Source: UBA7236 sp044227505 (GTDB taxonomy: Bacteria > Bacteroidota > Bacteroidia > Chitinophagales > BACL12). Taken from it: 19,943 nucleotides of DNA. The notes under the pieces are model-generated. The model searched no databases. It was not told the DNA's origin and saw nothing but the letters and a program-made list of their open reading frames with translations. Numbering within the stretch: position 1 is the first letter of the stretch; each line of letters opens with the position of its first letter. The DNA lies in the NCBI GenBank assembly GCA_044227505.1, contig JBGAWP010000071.1:1-19943 (forward strand), written 5' to 3'. This document shows, in pieces, positions 1 through 7,919 of the stretch. The position numbers and the translations under genes were made by a program.

Positions 1-1
1 C

Positions 2-544
2 AATTTGTTCAAGGAAGAAAGACCAATACAACCCTCTTTGAAATTTGGAACTTCTAAAGGATTTGTTCTGGGATATAATTTTTCTAATAAATTCGGGATT
101 CAGGCGGAATATATTTACAACTCTGTCCAGGGCCAGAATTACGTTATGACAGAAGAAGGTGATATCGTTCAAAAATCACTCTCCTTAAACTATGATCTGA
201 TTCCTGTTACTGCAAAAATTAAGGTTGGACGAATTTCTGACCTCACCAATAAACCTGTAATTTTAAATTATTCGATCGGAGCTCAATATGGAATGTTGCG
301 ATCATACAGATTGCCTCAGGATAAACGATATGAAACTACCGAACAGGTGTTTAAAGAAAATGAGGTTTCTCTGGTTTTAGGTCTGGATTATGATATTTAC
401 ATTCAGGATAACCTCTATCTTTCTGCAGGTGCCCGAGGAACAATTTCCAATGATATTTCACTGCATGACGAACCATTGACCGATAATGCAAAACGCAATT
501 TTGTATTTGGCCTCAGGGGAAGTTTAAATTATGTATTCCGGTAA
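2..544 (+). CDS. PorT-like outer-membrane beta-barrel protein, 5'-truncated
   Basis: The reading frame is open to the left edge of the window, so the true start lies upstream; the TTG at position 5 is probably just an internal Leu codon. About 180 C-terminal residues are present. They alternate polar and hydrophobic residues in short strands separated by turns (for example around GYNFSNKFGIQAEYIY, LNYSIGAQYGM, LYLSAGARGT) and end in a strand with a penultimate Phe (NYVFR). This is typical of the small OMP_b-brl/PorT-like barrels of Bacteroidota, which sit in the outer membrane. No substrate or partner can be read from the sequence. It is followed after 49 bp by the DUF5686 gene on the same strand, so it may share a transcript with it or simply precede that gene's own promoter. 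The family call is fairly safe; the function is unknown. Confidence 0.7.
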   Translation, partial: NLFKEERPIQPSLKFGTSKGFVLGYNFSNKFGIQAEYIYNSVQGQNYVMTEEGDIVQKSLSLNYDLIPVTAKIKVGRISDLTNKPVILNYSIGAQYGMLRSYRLPQDKRYETTEQVFKENEVSLVLGLDYDIYIQDNLYLSAGARGTISNDISLHDEPLTDNAKRNFVFGLRGSLNYVFR

Positions 545-581
545 TAACATTTTCTTCTGATCACATTCTGATTTAACGAAT

Positions 582-589
582 TATCTTTA
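582..589 (+). promoter_or_regulatory. Bacteroidota -7-like box before the DUF5686 gene
   Basis: TATCTTTA matches TAnnTTTG at all fixed positions except the last. It ends only four bases before the ATG at 594, so a transcript starting from it would be nearly leaderless. No convincing -33 TTG was found at the usual distance. This could be chance in AT-rich DNA. Confidence 0.3.
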
Positions 590-593
590 CTGC

Positions 594-3062
594 ATGAGGC
601 AGAGGATAAAATTTTTATTGCTTGTATTAATCGGCATCACCTTTTTTAACTCCGTTTTTGGTGCTAGAATCGAAGGGCTGGTAAGCAATGAAAAGAATGA
701 ACCCCTACCCTTTTGTAACGTTTATATCAAAAACAATAATTACGCCTGCGCAACAAATGAGAATGGCTTTTATAGTCTTTATGTTGACCCGGGAAATTAT
801 ATAATCATATTTCAATATATCGGTTATACAAAACAAGAAATCCCTATAACGGTAACAAAGGAGAATGTCACCTTAAATGTTGTATTACTTGAGGAAGCAA
901 CTGCCCTTGAACAAGTTGTAATAAGGTCGGATAAAGAAGACCCGGCATATTCTATAATCAGAAATGCAATTGCAAAACGATTGGAACATCGGAAAGAAAT
1001 TTCAACCTTTTCCTGCGAAGTTTATATAAAAGGATTGCAAAAATTTACAGAGGCTCCGGATAAAATTTTAGGCATTGAGTTAAATACAATTCTTGATGTT
1101 GATACTAATAATACCGGAATCGTATATCTCTCAGAATCGGTTTCTAATTTTTATTTTCAATACCCCGATAAAACAAAAGAGATCATGAAAGCTTCCATTG
1201 TAAGTGGAAACGATCAGAGTTTCAGTTGGAATGATGCCGCGAGTATGGAAATGAATTTTTATGAAAATCTGGAGACACTGGAGGGATTTTCACAACGTGG
1301 ATTTGTTTCCCCTATAGCTGATAATGCTTTATTTTTTTATGAATATAAATTGTTGAGCTCAGCCTTCGACAATAATCATGAAATTTATAAAATCCAGGTA
1401 ATTCCTAAACGCAAAGCAGATCCGGTATATTCCGGAATAATATATATTACCGATGACGATCATCATATAAGTGGATTAAAATTGGAATTAAGAAAAGAAA
1501 ATGGCCTGGAATTTCTTGATACATTCCGCGTTGAACAGGAATATTTTTACTCAGATAATGAACACCTCACCTTATTATCCAATAAATTTAGCTTCAGTTA
1601 TTCCATTTTTGGCATAAAAGGGAATGGTTTTTTTCATGCTTTTTATAAGGACTATACAATTAATCCAATTTTTCCAAAAAAGTTCTTTTCGGCAGAGGTC
1701 ACAAAGATTGAGGAAAACTCAAATAAAAAAGATTCCGTTTACTGGAGCAACAGCAGACCAATAAAATTAACAATTGAGGAACAATTCGATTACCAAAAAA
1801 AGGATTCATTGCAAATACTAAAGGAAACACCTGCTTACCAGGATTCCATGGACAGAATATTTAATAAATTTTCACCCACAGATCTTCTCAGTGGCTACAA
1901 TTTCAGAAGGTCGAGATCGGATATTTTTATCAGCACGAATCCTTTGCCTGAATTATTGCAATTTAATACTGTTGAAGGATATATTGTTAACCTGAGAATA
2001 AGATTTTCAAAAGAATTGGACTCGAAAGATCAGATAGTATTTATACCGAATGTGCGTTATGCATTTGACGCTAAAAAAACATTTGTGAACGGATCAATTT
2101 CTTACATGTTCGATCAGTTTTCAAGATCTACAATTTTACTGAGCGGAGGATCTAATGTGTTTCAATTCAATGAAACAGGTATAATCCCAATTGTAAATTC
2201 CTTTTATAGTTTGCTGGCCGAAGAGAATTATTTGAAATTATACTCCTCACAATATTTAACCGCCGTTTATTCAAAAGAAATAATCAACGGTTTATACGCC
2301 GGCTTCAGCGCTGGCTATAATAAACGTTCCTATTTAAATAATCTCGAATCAGTTGATTCCTGGATAGACTTTCCTGATAAATCCTTTACTCCAAATGACA
2401 TCCCTTTTTCTGAAACACCAGATGATATTGCCATGCCTTCCATCCTTAAAGCTGGCATTTCAATTACTTATCAGATCAAACAGCAATACATCATGCAACC
2501 GGATGAAAAATTTATACTGGATTCAAAGTATCCGCGATTGAAACTATCCTATGAAAAAGCGTTTGATAATATTGTTGAAAATTCGGTGCGTTATGATAAA
2601 ATTGAATTTGGTATCCGCGACAAAATCAAATTAGGATTGGCCGGGAATCTACAATATGAAAGTAATGCAGGATTAATTAACGGCGCCAGGAATTTAACAG
2701 CGGCTGACAAATTCAACTTTGCCGGAAACGAAACTATTATCAGCAGATTGTCAACTGATAGTTATTTTCTGCTTCCTTATTATGCTGCACTCTCTGAGGA
2801 GTATTATTATAGTGTCCATATGCAATGGCATACTGAAGGATTTTTATTCAGAAAACTGCCTTTATTTAAACAACTAAAACTGGAGCCTGTTTTTACAGCT
2901 CAATACTTGCAATGTGATGCAATAAATAATTATGTTGAATTTGCTGCCGGTGTTGAACATATTTTCAAAATAGCAAGAGTGGATTTTGCATACACACCTT
3001 TTAAATTTGAAGGTGATTATCATTCAAATCATTTTAGAATATTATTGGGAATAGGATTTTAA
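594..3062 (+). CDS. DUF5686 and CarboxypepD_reg-like outer-membrane protein
   Basis: This is an 822-residue protein with a signal peptide (residues 1 to about 23, ending NSVFGA). It is followed by a CarboxypepD_reg-like beta-sandwich at about 24-110 (GLVSNEKNEPLPFCNVYIKN, then the ATNENGFYSL turn). The rest, from about 120, is a long segment with the amphipathic strands and aromatic-rich turns of the DUF5686 family, ending in GIGF as barrel proteins often do. The family is widespread in Bacteroidota and is predicted to form an outer-membrane barrel with a periplasmic plug-like front domain. I see no TonB box and would not call it a TonB-dependent receptor. The length is normal for the family and no frameshift is visible. 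The stop is one base before the next ATG, so the SGNH-like gene downstream is very likely co-translated. Its biochemical role is unknown. Confidence 0.85.
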   Translation: MRQRIKFLLLVLIGITFFNSVFGARIEGLVSNEKNEPLPFCNVYIKNNNYACATNENGFYSLYVDPGNYIIIFQYIGYTKQEIPITVTKENVTLNVVLLEEATALEQVVIRSDKEDPAYSIIRNAIAKRLEHRKEISTFSCEVYIKGLQKFTEAPDKILGIELNTILDVDTNNTGIVYLSESVSNFYFQYPDKTKEIMKASIVSGNDQSFSWNDAASMEMNFYENLETLEGFSQRGFVSPIADNALFFYEYKLLSSAFDNNHEIYKIQVIPKRKADPVYSGIIYITDDDHHISGLKLELRKENGLEFLDTFRVEQEYFYSDNEHLTLLSNKFSFSYSIFGIKGNGFFHAFYKDYTINPIFPKKFFSAEVTKIEENSNKKDSVYWSNSRPIKLTIEEQFDYQKKDSLQILKETPAYQDSMDRIFNKFSPTDLLSGYNFRRSRSDIFISTNPLPELLQFNTVEGYIVNLRIRFSKELDSKDQIVFIPNVRYAFDAKKTFVNGSISYMFDQFSRSTILLSGGSNVFQFNETGIIPIVNSFYSLLAEENYLKLYSSQYLTAVYSKEIINGLYAGFSAGYNKRSYLNNLESVDSWIDFPDKSFTPNDIPFSETPDDIAMPSILKAGISITYQIKQQYIMQPDEKFILDSKYPRLKLSYEKAFDNIVENSVRYDKIEFGIRDKIKLGLAGNLQYESNAGLINGARNLTAADKFNFAGNETIISRLSTDSYFLLPYYAALSEEYYYSVHMQWHTEGFLFRKLPLFKQLKLEPVFTAQYLQCDAINNYVEFAAGVEHIFKIARVDFAYTPFKFEGDYHSNHFRILLGIGF

Positions 3063-3063
3063 T

Positions 3064-4011
3064 ATGAATAAATTAATCGCATGCCTATTATGTATATTTT
3101 TTTCTACTGAATTACTCCTGTGTCAAAACTGTGATTTGGAATCAACGGGATTTATTCCGGTTGCCGACTTGGGGAAATCAACTTTTAATGGATTTATCGG
3201 AGGAAAATATCCAGATGGAAATAATGATATACCCGCTGATCATTATCAAAAAGGGGTAGAATCAAGTTCTAAAATAAAACCTTTAAACCGGGACGGGGAA
3301 TTTGATTCTGTAAATGGCAAAATAGGTTTTATGGTGCTGGGGTTTAGCACGGCTGCAATGACAGGAAGATTTGTAAGATCAATTTATGAATCACAAAATA
3401 AGCATGATACCTTGAGGATTGTTATTGGTGCGCAGGGAGGAAAGGACATTAATTCAATGACAGACCCAGATGCCGATTATTGGAAAACTGTGGATACGTT
3501 AATCAAAGATGCAGATATTGCTTTAAATCAAATTCAAATCATCTGGATAAGTAGCGGGGATATTTTAAGCTATCAACAATCGTTTCCTGAACAATGTTAT
3601 ATCCAAATTGAAAAATATCAATTAATGCTTTATGCCATCAAAAATAAATTTCCCAATATACGTGTTGTATTTATCTCTGATAGAACCTATGCCGGTTATA
3701 TTGGAGAAATTGGTGAAGGACCCCAAGAATTAAAAGAACCAACAGCTTATTATAATAGCTGGACAGTAAAATGGTTAATAGAAAAACAAATTAAGGGTGA
3801 AAAAGGGTACTCAACAGAAGAAATTCCATTTATTGATTGGGGGCCGGCATTGTGGACAGATGGTGTTATTGGAAATAGTAATGGGTATACCTGGAATTGT
3901 GATGATTCCGGAAAAGGTGGAATCCACCCATCCTCCAAAGGAAGAATGAAAGAAGCATCGTTAGTTTATTTATACTTTAAAAATCATCCTTACCTCAAAA
4001 ACATTTTTTAA
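3064..4011 (+). CDS. Secreted SGNH/GDSL-like hydrolase relative (copy A, no sorting tail)
   Basis: This is a 315-residue protein with an N-terminal signal peptide (MNKLIACLLCIFFSTELLL). Recognisable blocks, in order, are NCDxxSTGxIPxxDxG at 22-37, NGFIGGKY at 42-49, LGFSTAAMTG at 92-101, IGAQGGKD at 121-128, FPNIRVVFISDRTYAGY at 196-212, WGPALWTDG at 259-267 and GGIHPSSKGR at 285-294. The order Ser block, Gly/Gln-Gly block, then HPS near the C-terminus fits an SGNH-hydrolase fold. S95 would be the nucleophile and H288 the base. The usual Asp three residues before His is Gly here (G285); D281 at -7 is conserved in the paralogue at 18107 and could stand in. Related secreted proteins, as I remember them, end in a DGTHPS motif. 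The gene starts one base after the DUF5686 stop. The substrate is unknown; an esterase or carbohydrate deacylase is plausible but unproven. Confidence 0.65.
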   Translation: MNKLIACLLCIFFSTELLLCQNCDLESTGFIPVADLGKSTFNGFIGGKYPDGNNDIPADHYQKGVESSSKIKPLNRDGEFDSVNGKIGFMVLGFSTAAMTGRFVRSIYESQNKHDTLRIVIGAQGGKDINSMTDPDADYWKTVDTLIKDADIALNQIQIIWISSGDILSYQQSFPEQCYIQIEKYQLMLYAIKNKFPNIRVVFISDRTYAGYIGEIGEGPQELKEPTAYYNSWTVKWLIEKQIKGEKGYSTEEIPFIDWGPALWTDGVIGNSNGYTWNCDDSGKGGIHPSSKGRMKEASLVYLYFKNHPYLKNIF

Positions 4012-4014
4012 CGA

Positions 4015-4272
4015 TCACTCGGTTTGTAAAGTTGGTGGTTCAGTTAATGTTGTAGTAACCTGATTATATTTATAAAATATAATTCCAATAGAAACTATTA
4101 TAAGCAAAATACACATCCACCTTACAACTCCGCCATTCATCTTTTGCCATTCTTTAAAACTATCTGTACGTGTTCTTTTAATATTGACCATTCCGGCTGC
4201 AAACATATAAAGTATGATACAAATTAAAATGATGAAAGATTGAAAGATCAACCATTGATAAAAGTCCTGCAT
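4015..4272 (-). CDS. Small two-helix membrane protein, function unknown
   Basis: This is an 85-residue protein with two clear hydrophobic segments, about residues 7-29 (LIFQSFIILICIILYMFAAG) and 50-68 (VRWMCILLIIVSIGIIFYKY). They are joined by a basic and polar stretch (KRTRTDSFKEWQKMNGG). I do not recognise a family. It starts 15 bp after the nucleoside transporter gene on the same strand and is probably the last gene of that operon, which makes an accessory role possible but not shown. Its stop is only three bases from the stop of the convergent SGNH-like gene, and no terminator is visible between them. The coding call rests on hydrophobic pattern, operon spacing and an ATG start. Confidence 0.65.
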   Translation of the reverse strand: MQDFYQWLIFQSFIILICIILYMFAAGMVNIKRTRTDSFKEWQKMNGGVVRWMCILLIIVSIGIIFYKYNQVTTTLTEPPTLQTE

Positions 4273-4287
4273 AAAATTATTTTCTGT

Positions 4288-5730
4288 TTAATAAAACATT
4301 CCAACCATTGTTGCGCATAAAAAGGTGGCTATAGTTCCGCCAATCAATGCTTTAATTCCCAATTCCGTTAAATTTTTTCGTTGGCTTGGTGCAAGTTGAC
4401 TAATTCCACCTATCTGAATTCCGATAGATGCAAAGTTTGCAAAACCACTTAAAGCGTATGTTGCAATCAAGATCGATTTGGGATCTTGAATTACATTATC
4501 CGCTTTCATTCCCGAAAAGGTGATATATGCATTAAATTCGTTAATTATCGTTTTCTCTCCAAGTAATTGACCTATGGCTAACATGTCTCCCGCAGGAACC
4601 CCGATAAGCCAGGCGATAGGTGAAAAAACATATCCCAATATCATTTGTATTGATAATGATTCATAACCTGTATTTGCCTGAATAAACGAATTCAGTGCTG
4701 TAATATCACCAACCCACCCGAGAACTCCATTTGCAACCCAAATTAATGCTGTAAATGCAATTAACATTGCTCCTACATTTACTGCAAGTTTCAATCCATC
4801 TGTTGTTCCAAGTGAAATTGCATCCAACATATTATCCCCTAATTTTTCATCCGTTATTTTTAATTCTTTTGTAAGGTCTTTAGTAGTTTGTGGAAATAAT
4901 AATTTTGAACAAACGATGGCAGCCGGAGCACTCATCAAACTCTGGCAAAATAAATGTAATGCAAAGTATTCCTGTTGCCCTACATCACTCCCACCTAATA
5001 AAGTAACATAAGCCGCAAGAACACTACCTGCAGTATTGGCCATACCTCCTATCATGATACATAATACTTCCGATCGGTTTAGTTGTTCCAAATACGGTTT
5101 TATCATTAAAGGTGCTTCTGTTTGACCCAGAAAAATATTTGCGGAAGTAGATAAACTTTCAGGCCCACCGATATTTAACTTTCTCAGTAGATACGCAAAT
5201 ACATAAACGATCTTTTGCAATACGCCTAAATAATATAACATTGCTGAAATTGCCGCGAAAAATATAATATTAGGCAATACCTGTATCGCAAATACAAATC
5301 CCCATGATTGATTTGCATCGGCGAGATTCCCAAATAACATCTCAGTTCCCTTATGACTCAGTGAAATCATGGCAACGAAAGTTTTTGAAATAGCCTGCAT
5401 TGCGATCACAAACGAGTCTGTTGGCAACCATCTGGCGACCACCATTAAACATAATATGAAAAGAGATAAAAGTATTGACCATTTAACCGGAGATCTTTCT
5501 TTGATCCTTATTTTTACAATAATATAAACTGTTATTATACCGAGTAAAACAGTCCAGAATATCGAAACATTATTAAATCTAAGATCGAGTACACCTGCTG
5601 CGAGCATGAATTGCGCAAAGAGTCCTATCCCAACCAATTTCCAATCAATTGCTTTTCTATTATTGCTGAGCAAATAACAAATGCCGATCAATGCGGTCAT
5701 TCCGAGTAAACCACGCAGGAAATTTTCCAT
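4288..5730 (-). CDS. nupC: Concentrative nucleoside transporter (CNT family)
   Basis: This 480-residue polytopic inner-membrane protein belongs to the CNT family, which imports nucleosides using a sodium or proton gradient. The family core is plain: FAIQVLPNIIFFAA at about 147-160, STSANIFLGQTEAPL at about 194-208 (N198 and the GQTE at 202-205 lie in the nucleoside- and cation-binding region known from CNT structures), IGGMANTAGSVLAAYV at 227-242, and the C-terminal GFANFASIGIQIGGI block. It is longer than the roughly 400 residues of typical bacterial NupC because of additional N-terminal helices and an extended loop, which is common in Bacteroidota members. It lies 55 bp downstream of the fluoride-channel gene and 15 bp upstream of the small membrane protein, all on one strand. 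Ion preference and exact nucleoside specificity cannot be read safely. Confidence 0.92.
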   Translation of the reverse strand: MENFLRGLLGMTALIGICYLLSNNRKAIDWKLVGIGLFAQFMLAAGVLDLRFNNVSIFWTVLLGIITVYIIVKIRIKERSPVKWSILLSLFILCLMVVARWLPTDSFVIAMQAISKTFVAMISLSHKGTEMLFGNLADANQSWGFVFAIQVLPNIIFFAAISAMLYYLGVLQKIVYVFAYLLRKLNIGGPESLSTSANIFLGQTEAPLMIKPYLEQLNRSEVLCIMIGGMANTAGSVLAAYVTLLGGSDVGQQEYFALHLFCQSLMSAPAAIVCSKLLFPQTTKDLTKELKITDEKLGDNMLDAISLGTTDGLKLAVNVGAMLIAFTALIWVANGVLGWVGDITALNSFIQANTGYESLSIQMILGYVFSPIAWLIGVPAGDMLAIGQLLGEKTIINEFNAYITFSGMKADNVIQDPKSILIATYALSGFANFASIGIQIGGISQLAPSQRKNLTELGIKALIGGTIATFLCATMVGMFY

Positions 5731-5740
5731 TTTTACAATT

Positions 5741-5755
5741 TAACTCTTTGAGTTA
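5741..5755 (-). promoter_or_regulatory. Perfect dyad just upstream of the nucleoside transporter start
   Basis: TAACTC-TTT-GAGTTA is a perfect 6-bp inverted repeat with a 3-base spacer, ending ten bases before the ATG. In RNA it would form a small hairpin in the translation-initiation region; in DNA it could be an operator. It is short enough to arise by chance in this composition. Confidence 0.3.
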
Positions 5756-5785
5756 CCAATTAGAATAAATAATTGAAGGGATAAT

Positions 5786-6160
5786 TTATATGTTCTTTAT
5801 TATTGAAACACCGCCGAAGGTAACGGATATTCCAATAACTACACTCAAAAATATATATAAAATTGCAAGGCCGAACTGTCCATCCCGTATCAGTTGCATG
5901 TTTTCGATAGAAAAGGCTGAAAAAGTGGTAAAACCTCCGCAAAAACCGGTAGTAAATATCAATTTCCATTCGCTGGAATATATGTTTTCCTTTTCGAACC
6001 ATCCATATAACAAACCAATAATAAAACAACCCAGAATATTCACTAGTAAAGTGGCATAAGGAAAGGTGACAGGAAAGACCTGAAAAATAAATTGACCGAA
6101 CAGATATCTGGCGATAGTTCCTAAAAAACCTGCAAAACCGATCAACAAAATCAACTGCAT
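5786..6160 (-). CDS. crcB: Fluoride ion channel CrcB/FluC
   Basis: This is a 124-residue protein with four predicted membrane helices, the normal length for a single-gene Fluc channel that works as an antiparallel dual-topology dimer to let fluoride leave the cell. Family marks are all present: GFAGFLGTIARY at about 8-19, LVNILGCFIIG at 39-49 (N41 is the conserved pore Asn) and GFCGGFTTFSAF at 72-83 (F80, S81 and F83 are the Phe-box residues). A helix-forming C-terminal stretch follows. There is a single copy, so a homodimer is expected. The leader to the preceding gene is only 37 bp and shows no fluoride riboswitch, so the gene is probably read through from the etf/nuclease operon. No truncation or unusual residue was noted. 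Confidence 0.93.
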   Translation of the reverse strand: MQLILLIGFAGFLGTIARYLFGQFIFQVFPVTFPYATLLVNILGCFIIGLLYGWFEKENIYSSEWKLIFTTGFCGGFTTFSAFSIENMQLIRDGQFGLAILYIFLSVVIGISVTFGGVSIIKNI

Positions 6161-6197
6161 ATCATGGATGTTTTATAAAACTATCAAGTGGATATAA

Positions 6198-6809
6198 TCA
6201 CTTTTTTCTTCGGTCGAGTTCATCCCGAATTCTGGCAGCAGCCTCATAATCTTCCTTGTCAAGAAGTTCACCTAATTTTTGGTTAAGGTCTTTAATGGTA
6301 AGTTTACTCAGGTCTGTTTGAGGTGATATGGATGCGTTCAGTGTTTCTAAAGTTTCGCTTTCTTCTTCTTCCTCCTCTGATCCTTCTTTCGCATCAGGCT
6401 CATTTATAATTGCACCGGCAGAATCCAGGATAAATTCATAAGTAAATATTGGACAATTAAACCTAACAGCCAAAGCAAGCGCATCACTTGTGCGAGAATC
6501 CACTTCAACCTCCTGTCCATCTCTTTCGCAAACCAGTTTGGAATAAAAAATGCCATCCTGCAAATTATCTATCAGTACTTCCTTAAGATTTATTTGAAAC
6601 ATCGTAAAAATGTTTTTCATCAGATCATGTGATAATGGTCTGTTTATTACCACTTTTTCAATTGCAACAGCAATCGCCTGTGCTTCAAAAGCACCAATTA
6701 CAATAGGCAATTTTCTTAAGCCATTTACCTCACTGAGTAAAACCGCATAACTTTGAGATTGTGTTATGGTATGCGACAAACCTGATATTTCCAATTCTAT
6801 TTTTTGCAT
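6198..6809 (-). CDS. Bifunctional nuclease (BFN/DUF151) with C-terminal UVR motif
   Basis: This is a 203-residue protein. Residues 1 to about 130 form the BFN (DUF151) domain, with LPIVIGAFEAQAIAVAIE at 34-51, RPLSHDLMKNI at 57-67 and VDSRTSDALALAVRFNCPIF at 103-122. An acidic linker follows (SEEEEEE at 144-150). A UVR (UvrB/UvrC-type) helical hairpin occupies about 170-203 (LNQKLGELLDKEDYEAAARI). BFN proteins have been reported with DNase and RNase activity in plants, and this bacterial two-domain form is common in Bacteroidota. UVR motifs usually mediate protein contacts. It lies between etfA (86 bp upstream) and crcB (37 bp downstream) in the same direction. The real substrate in bacteria is not settled, so I leave the symbol empty. 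Confidence 0.9.
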   Translation of the reverse strand: MQKIELEISGLSHTITQSQSYAVLLSEVNGLRKLPIVIGAFEAQAIAVAIEKVVINRPLSHDLMKNIFTMFQINLKEVLIDNLQDGIFYSKLVCERDGQEVEVDSRTSDALALAVRFNCPIFTYEFILDSAGAIINEPDAKEGSEEEEEESETLETLNASISPQTDLSKLTIKDLNQKLGELLDKEDYEAAARIRDELDRRKK

Positions 6810-6841
6810 CTAAAATCGCTAAGACGTTACTAAGTTAATGC

Positions 6842-6854
6842 GTTCTCTAAGAAC
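6842..6854. promoter_or_regulatory. Short dyad in the etfA-nuclease gap
   Basis: GTTCT-CTA-AGAAC is a perfect 5-bp inverted repeat with a 3-base centre, 32 bp upstream of the nuclease start. The 86-bp gap also holds long A and T runs (about 6870-6898) but no clear terminator. It may be an operator or nothing. Confidence 0.2.
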
Positions 6855-6895
6855 AAATAATGATTAAGTAAAAAAAACAAATAAATTGCTTTTTT

Positions 6896-7846
6896 TTAAC
6901 CCTGCGCCTTTATTTTTTTGATCGCTTCAGTAATTTTCGGCAATACCTCAAAGGCATCTCCAACAATTCCGTAATCCGCTGCTTTAAAAAAAGGAGCTTC
7001 GGGATCTTTATTTATAACGACAATAATTTTACTTTGGTTTACACCTGCCAAATGCTGTATAGCACCCGATATTCCCACGGCAATATAGAGGGTTGGCTTT
7101 ATGGTTAAACCTGTTTGACCAACATGCTCGTGATGAGGTCTCCAACCAATATCCGCAACCGGACGTGAGCAAGCTGTTGCAGCGCCCAATGCATTTGCAA
7201 GGTCTTCAATTATACCCCAGTTTTCCGGCCCTTTTAAACCTCTTCCACCTGAAACAACTATTTCAGCCTCTGGAAGTGGCACATGTCCACCTGCTTCGTC
7301 TTCAACACCGGTAATAGTGAAATCGAGATCTGCATCTGTAAATTCTGCGGTTCTTGTCTCAATTGTTGCTACACCATTTGTAGCATCTTGTTTATAAGAA
7401 TTTGGGTTTACAGTTATTATCTTTTTGCCCTCTGGCATCTGAAGGTCGGCAAAGGCCTTACCTGAGAACACGGCCTTCCGCAATACGTTGTTTTCAGGTA
7501 ACATACTAACACCAGCAAACAAGGGAGCATCTAATTTCACAGCTAAACGGGGTGCTATTGATCGACCCGTGGAATTATGCGATAAAACAATAATATCTGC
7601 TCCCAGCGATAATGCGGTGGATGCTATTATTTTTGAATAGGCCTTTGAATAAACAGCATTTAATCTATCATCTGCTATATGGATAACCTTTGATATCCCA
7701 TATCCACCCAATTTTTCTAATTCACCGCTATTTGCACCACCAATCGCTATTGCTGTGGCCTCTCCCATTTTAGATGCATATGCTGCTGATTCCAGGGCAG
7801 TTTTCTTAAGTTTTCCGTCTGATAATTCTGCAAAAACTAGTATCAT
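6896..7846 (-). CDS. etfA: Electron transfer flavoprotein alpha subunit (FixB-like)
   Basis: This is a 316-residue EtfA, the FAD-carrying subunit of the soluble heterodimer that takes electrons from acyl-CoA and other dehydrogenases and passes them to ETF:quinone oxidoreductase. The C-terminal FAD domain is complete: VVSGGRGLKGPENW at about 197-210, ATACSRPVADIGW at 223-235 (R228 lies in the flavin region), VGQTG at 242-246 and LYIAVGISGAIQHLAG at 253-268. The ETF alpha signature is intact apart from V-V-I-N where A-I-N is usual. The N-terminal domain (1 to about 180) has the expected Rossmann-like alternation. etfB lies 73 bp upstream on the same strand, as normal. No ETF:quinone oxidoreductase gene lies in the window. 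Nothing suggests a defect. Confidence 0.95.
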   Translation of the reverse strand: MILVFAELSDGKLKKTALESAAYASKMGEATAIAIGGANSGELEKLGGYGISKVIHIADDRLNAVYSKAYSKIIASTALSLGADIIVLSHNSTGRSIAPRLAVKLDAPLFAGVSMLPENNVLRKAVFSGKAFADLQMPEGKKIITVNPNSYKQDATNGVATIETRTAEFTDADLDFTITGVEDEAGGHVPLPEAEIVVSGGRGLKGPENWGIIEDLANALGAATACSRPVADIGWRPHHEHVGQTGLTIKPTLYIAVGISGAIQHLAGVNQSKIIVVINKDPEAPFFKAADYGIVGDAFEVLPKITEAIKKIKAQG

Positions 7847-7919
7847 GTTTACTGATTATTTTTAAAATTTTACAAATTTGGTTTTATTCATAATGAAGTT
7901 GATCATACGAAATAAATAC

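Noticed and set aside
594..3062. A TonB-dependent receptor (SusC-like) call for the large outer-membrane protein
   Set aside because: The front domain is shared with SusC-like proteins, but no plug domain or TonB box was seen, and the remaining sequence fits DUF5686 better.
5760..6029. An overlapping minus-strand frame within crcB
   Set aside because: It is the alternative frame of a clear FluC gene, and its translation is basic and aromatic-rich without domain features.
6161..6197. A fluoride riboswitch before crcB
   Set aside because: The gap is 37 bp and shows none of the conserved aptamer segments.
6855..6900. A terminator between etfA and the nuclease gene, from the A and T runs
   Set aside because: Only a weak A/T stem with no GC core is possible, and the nuclease gene continues in the same direction.
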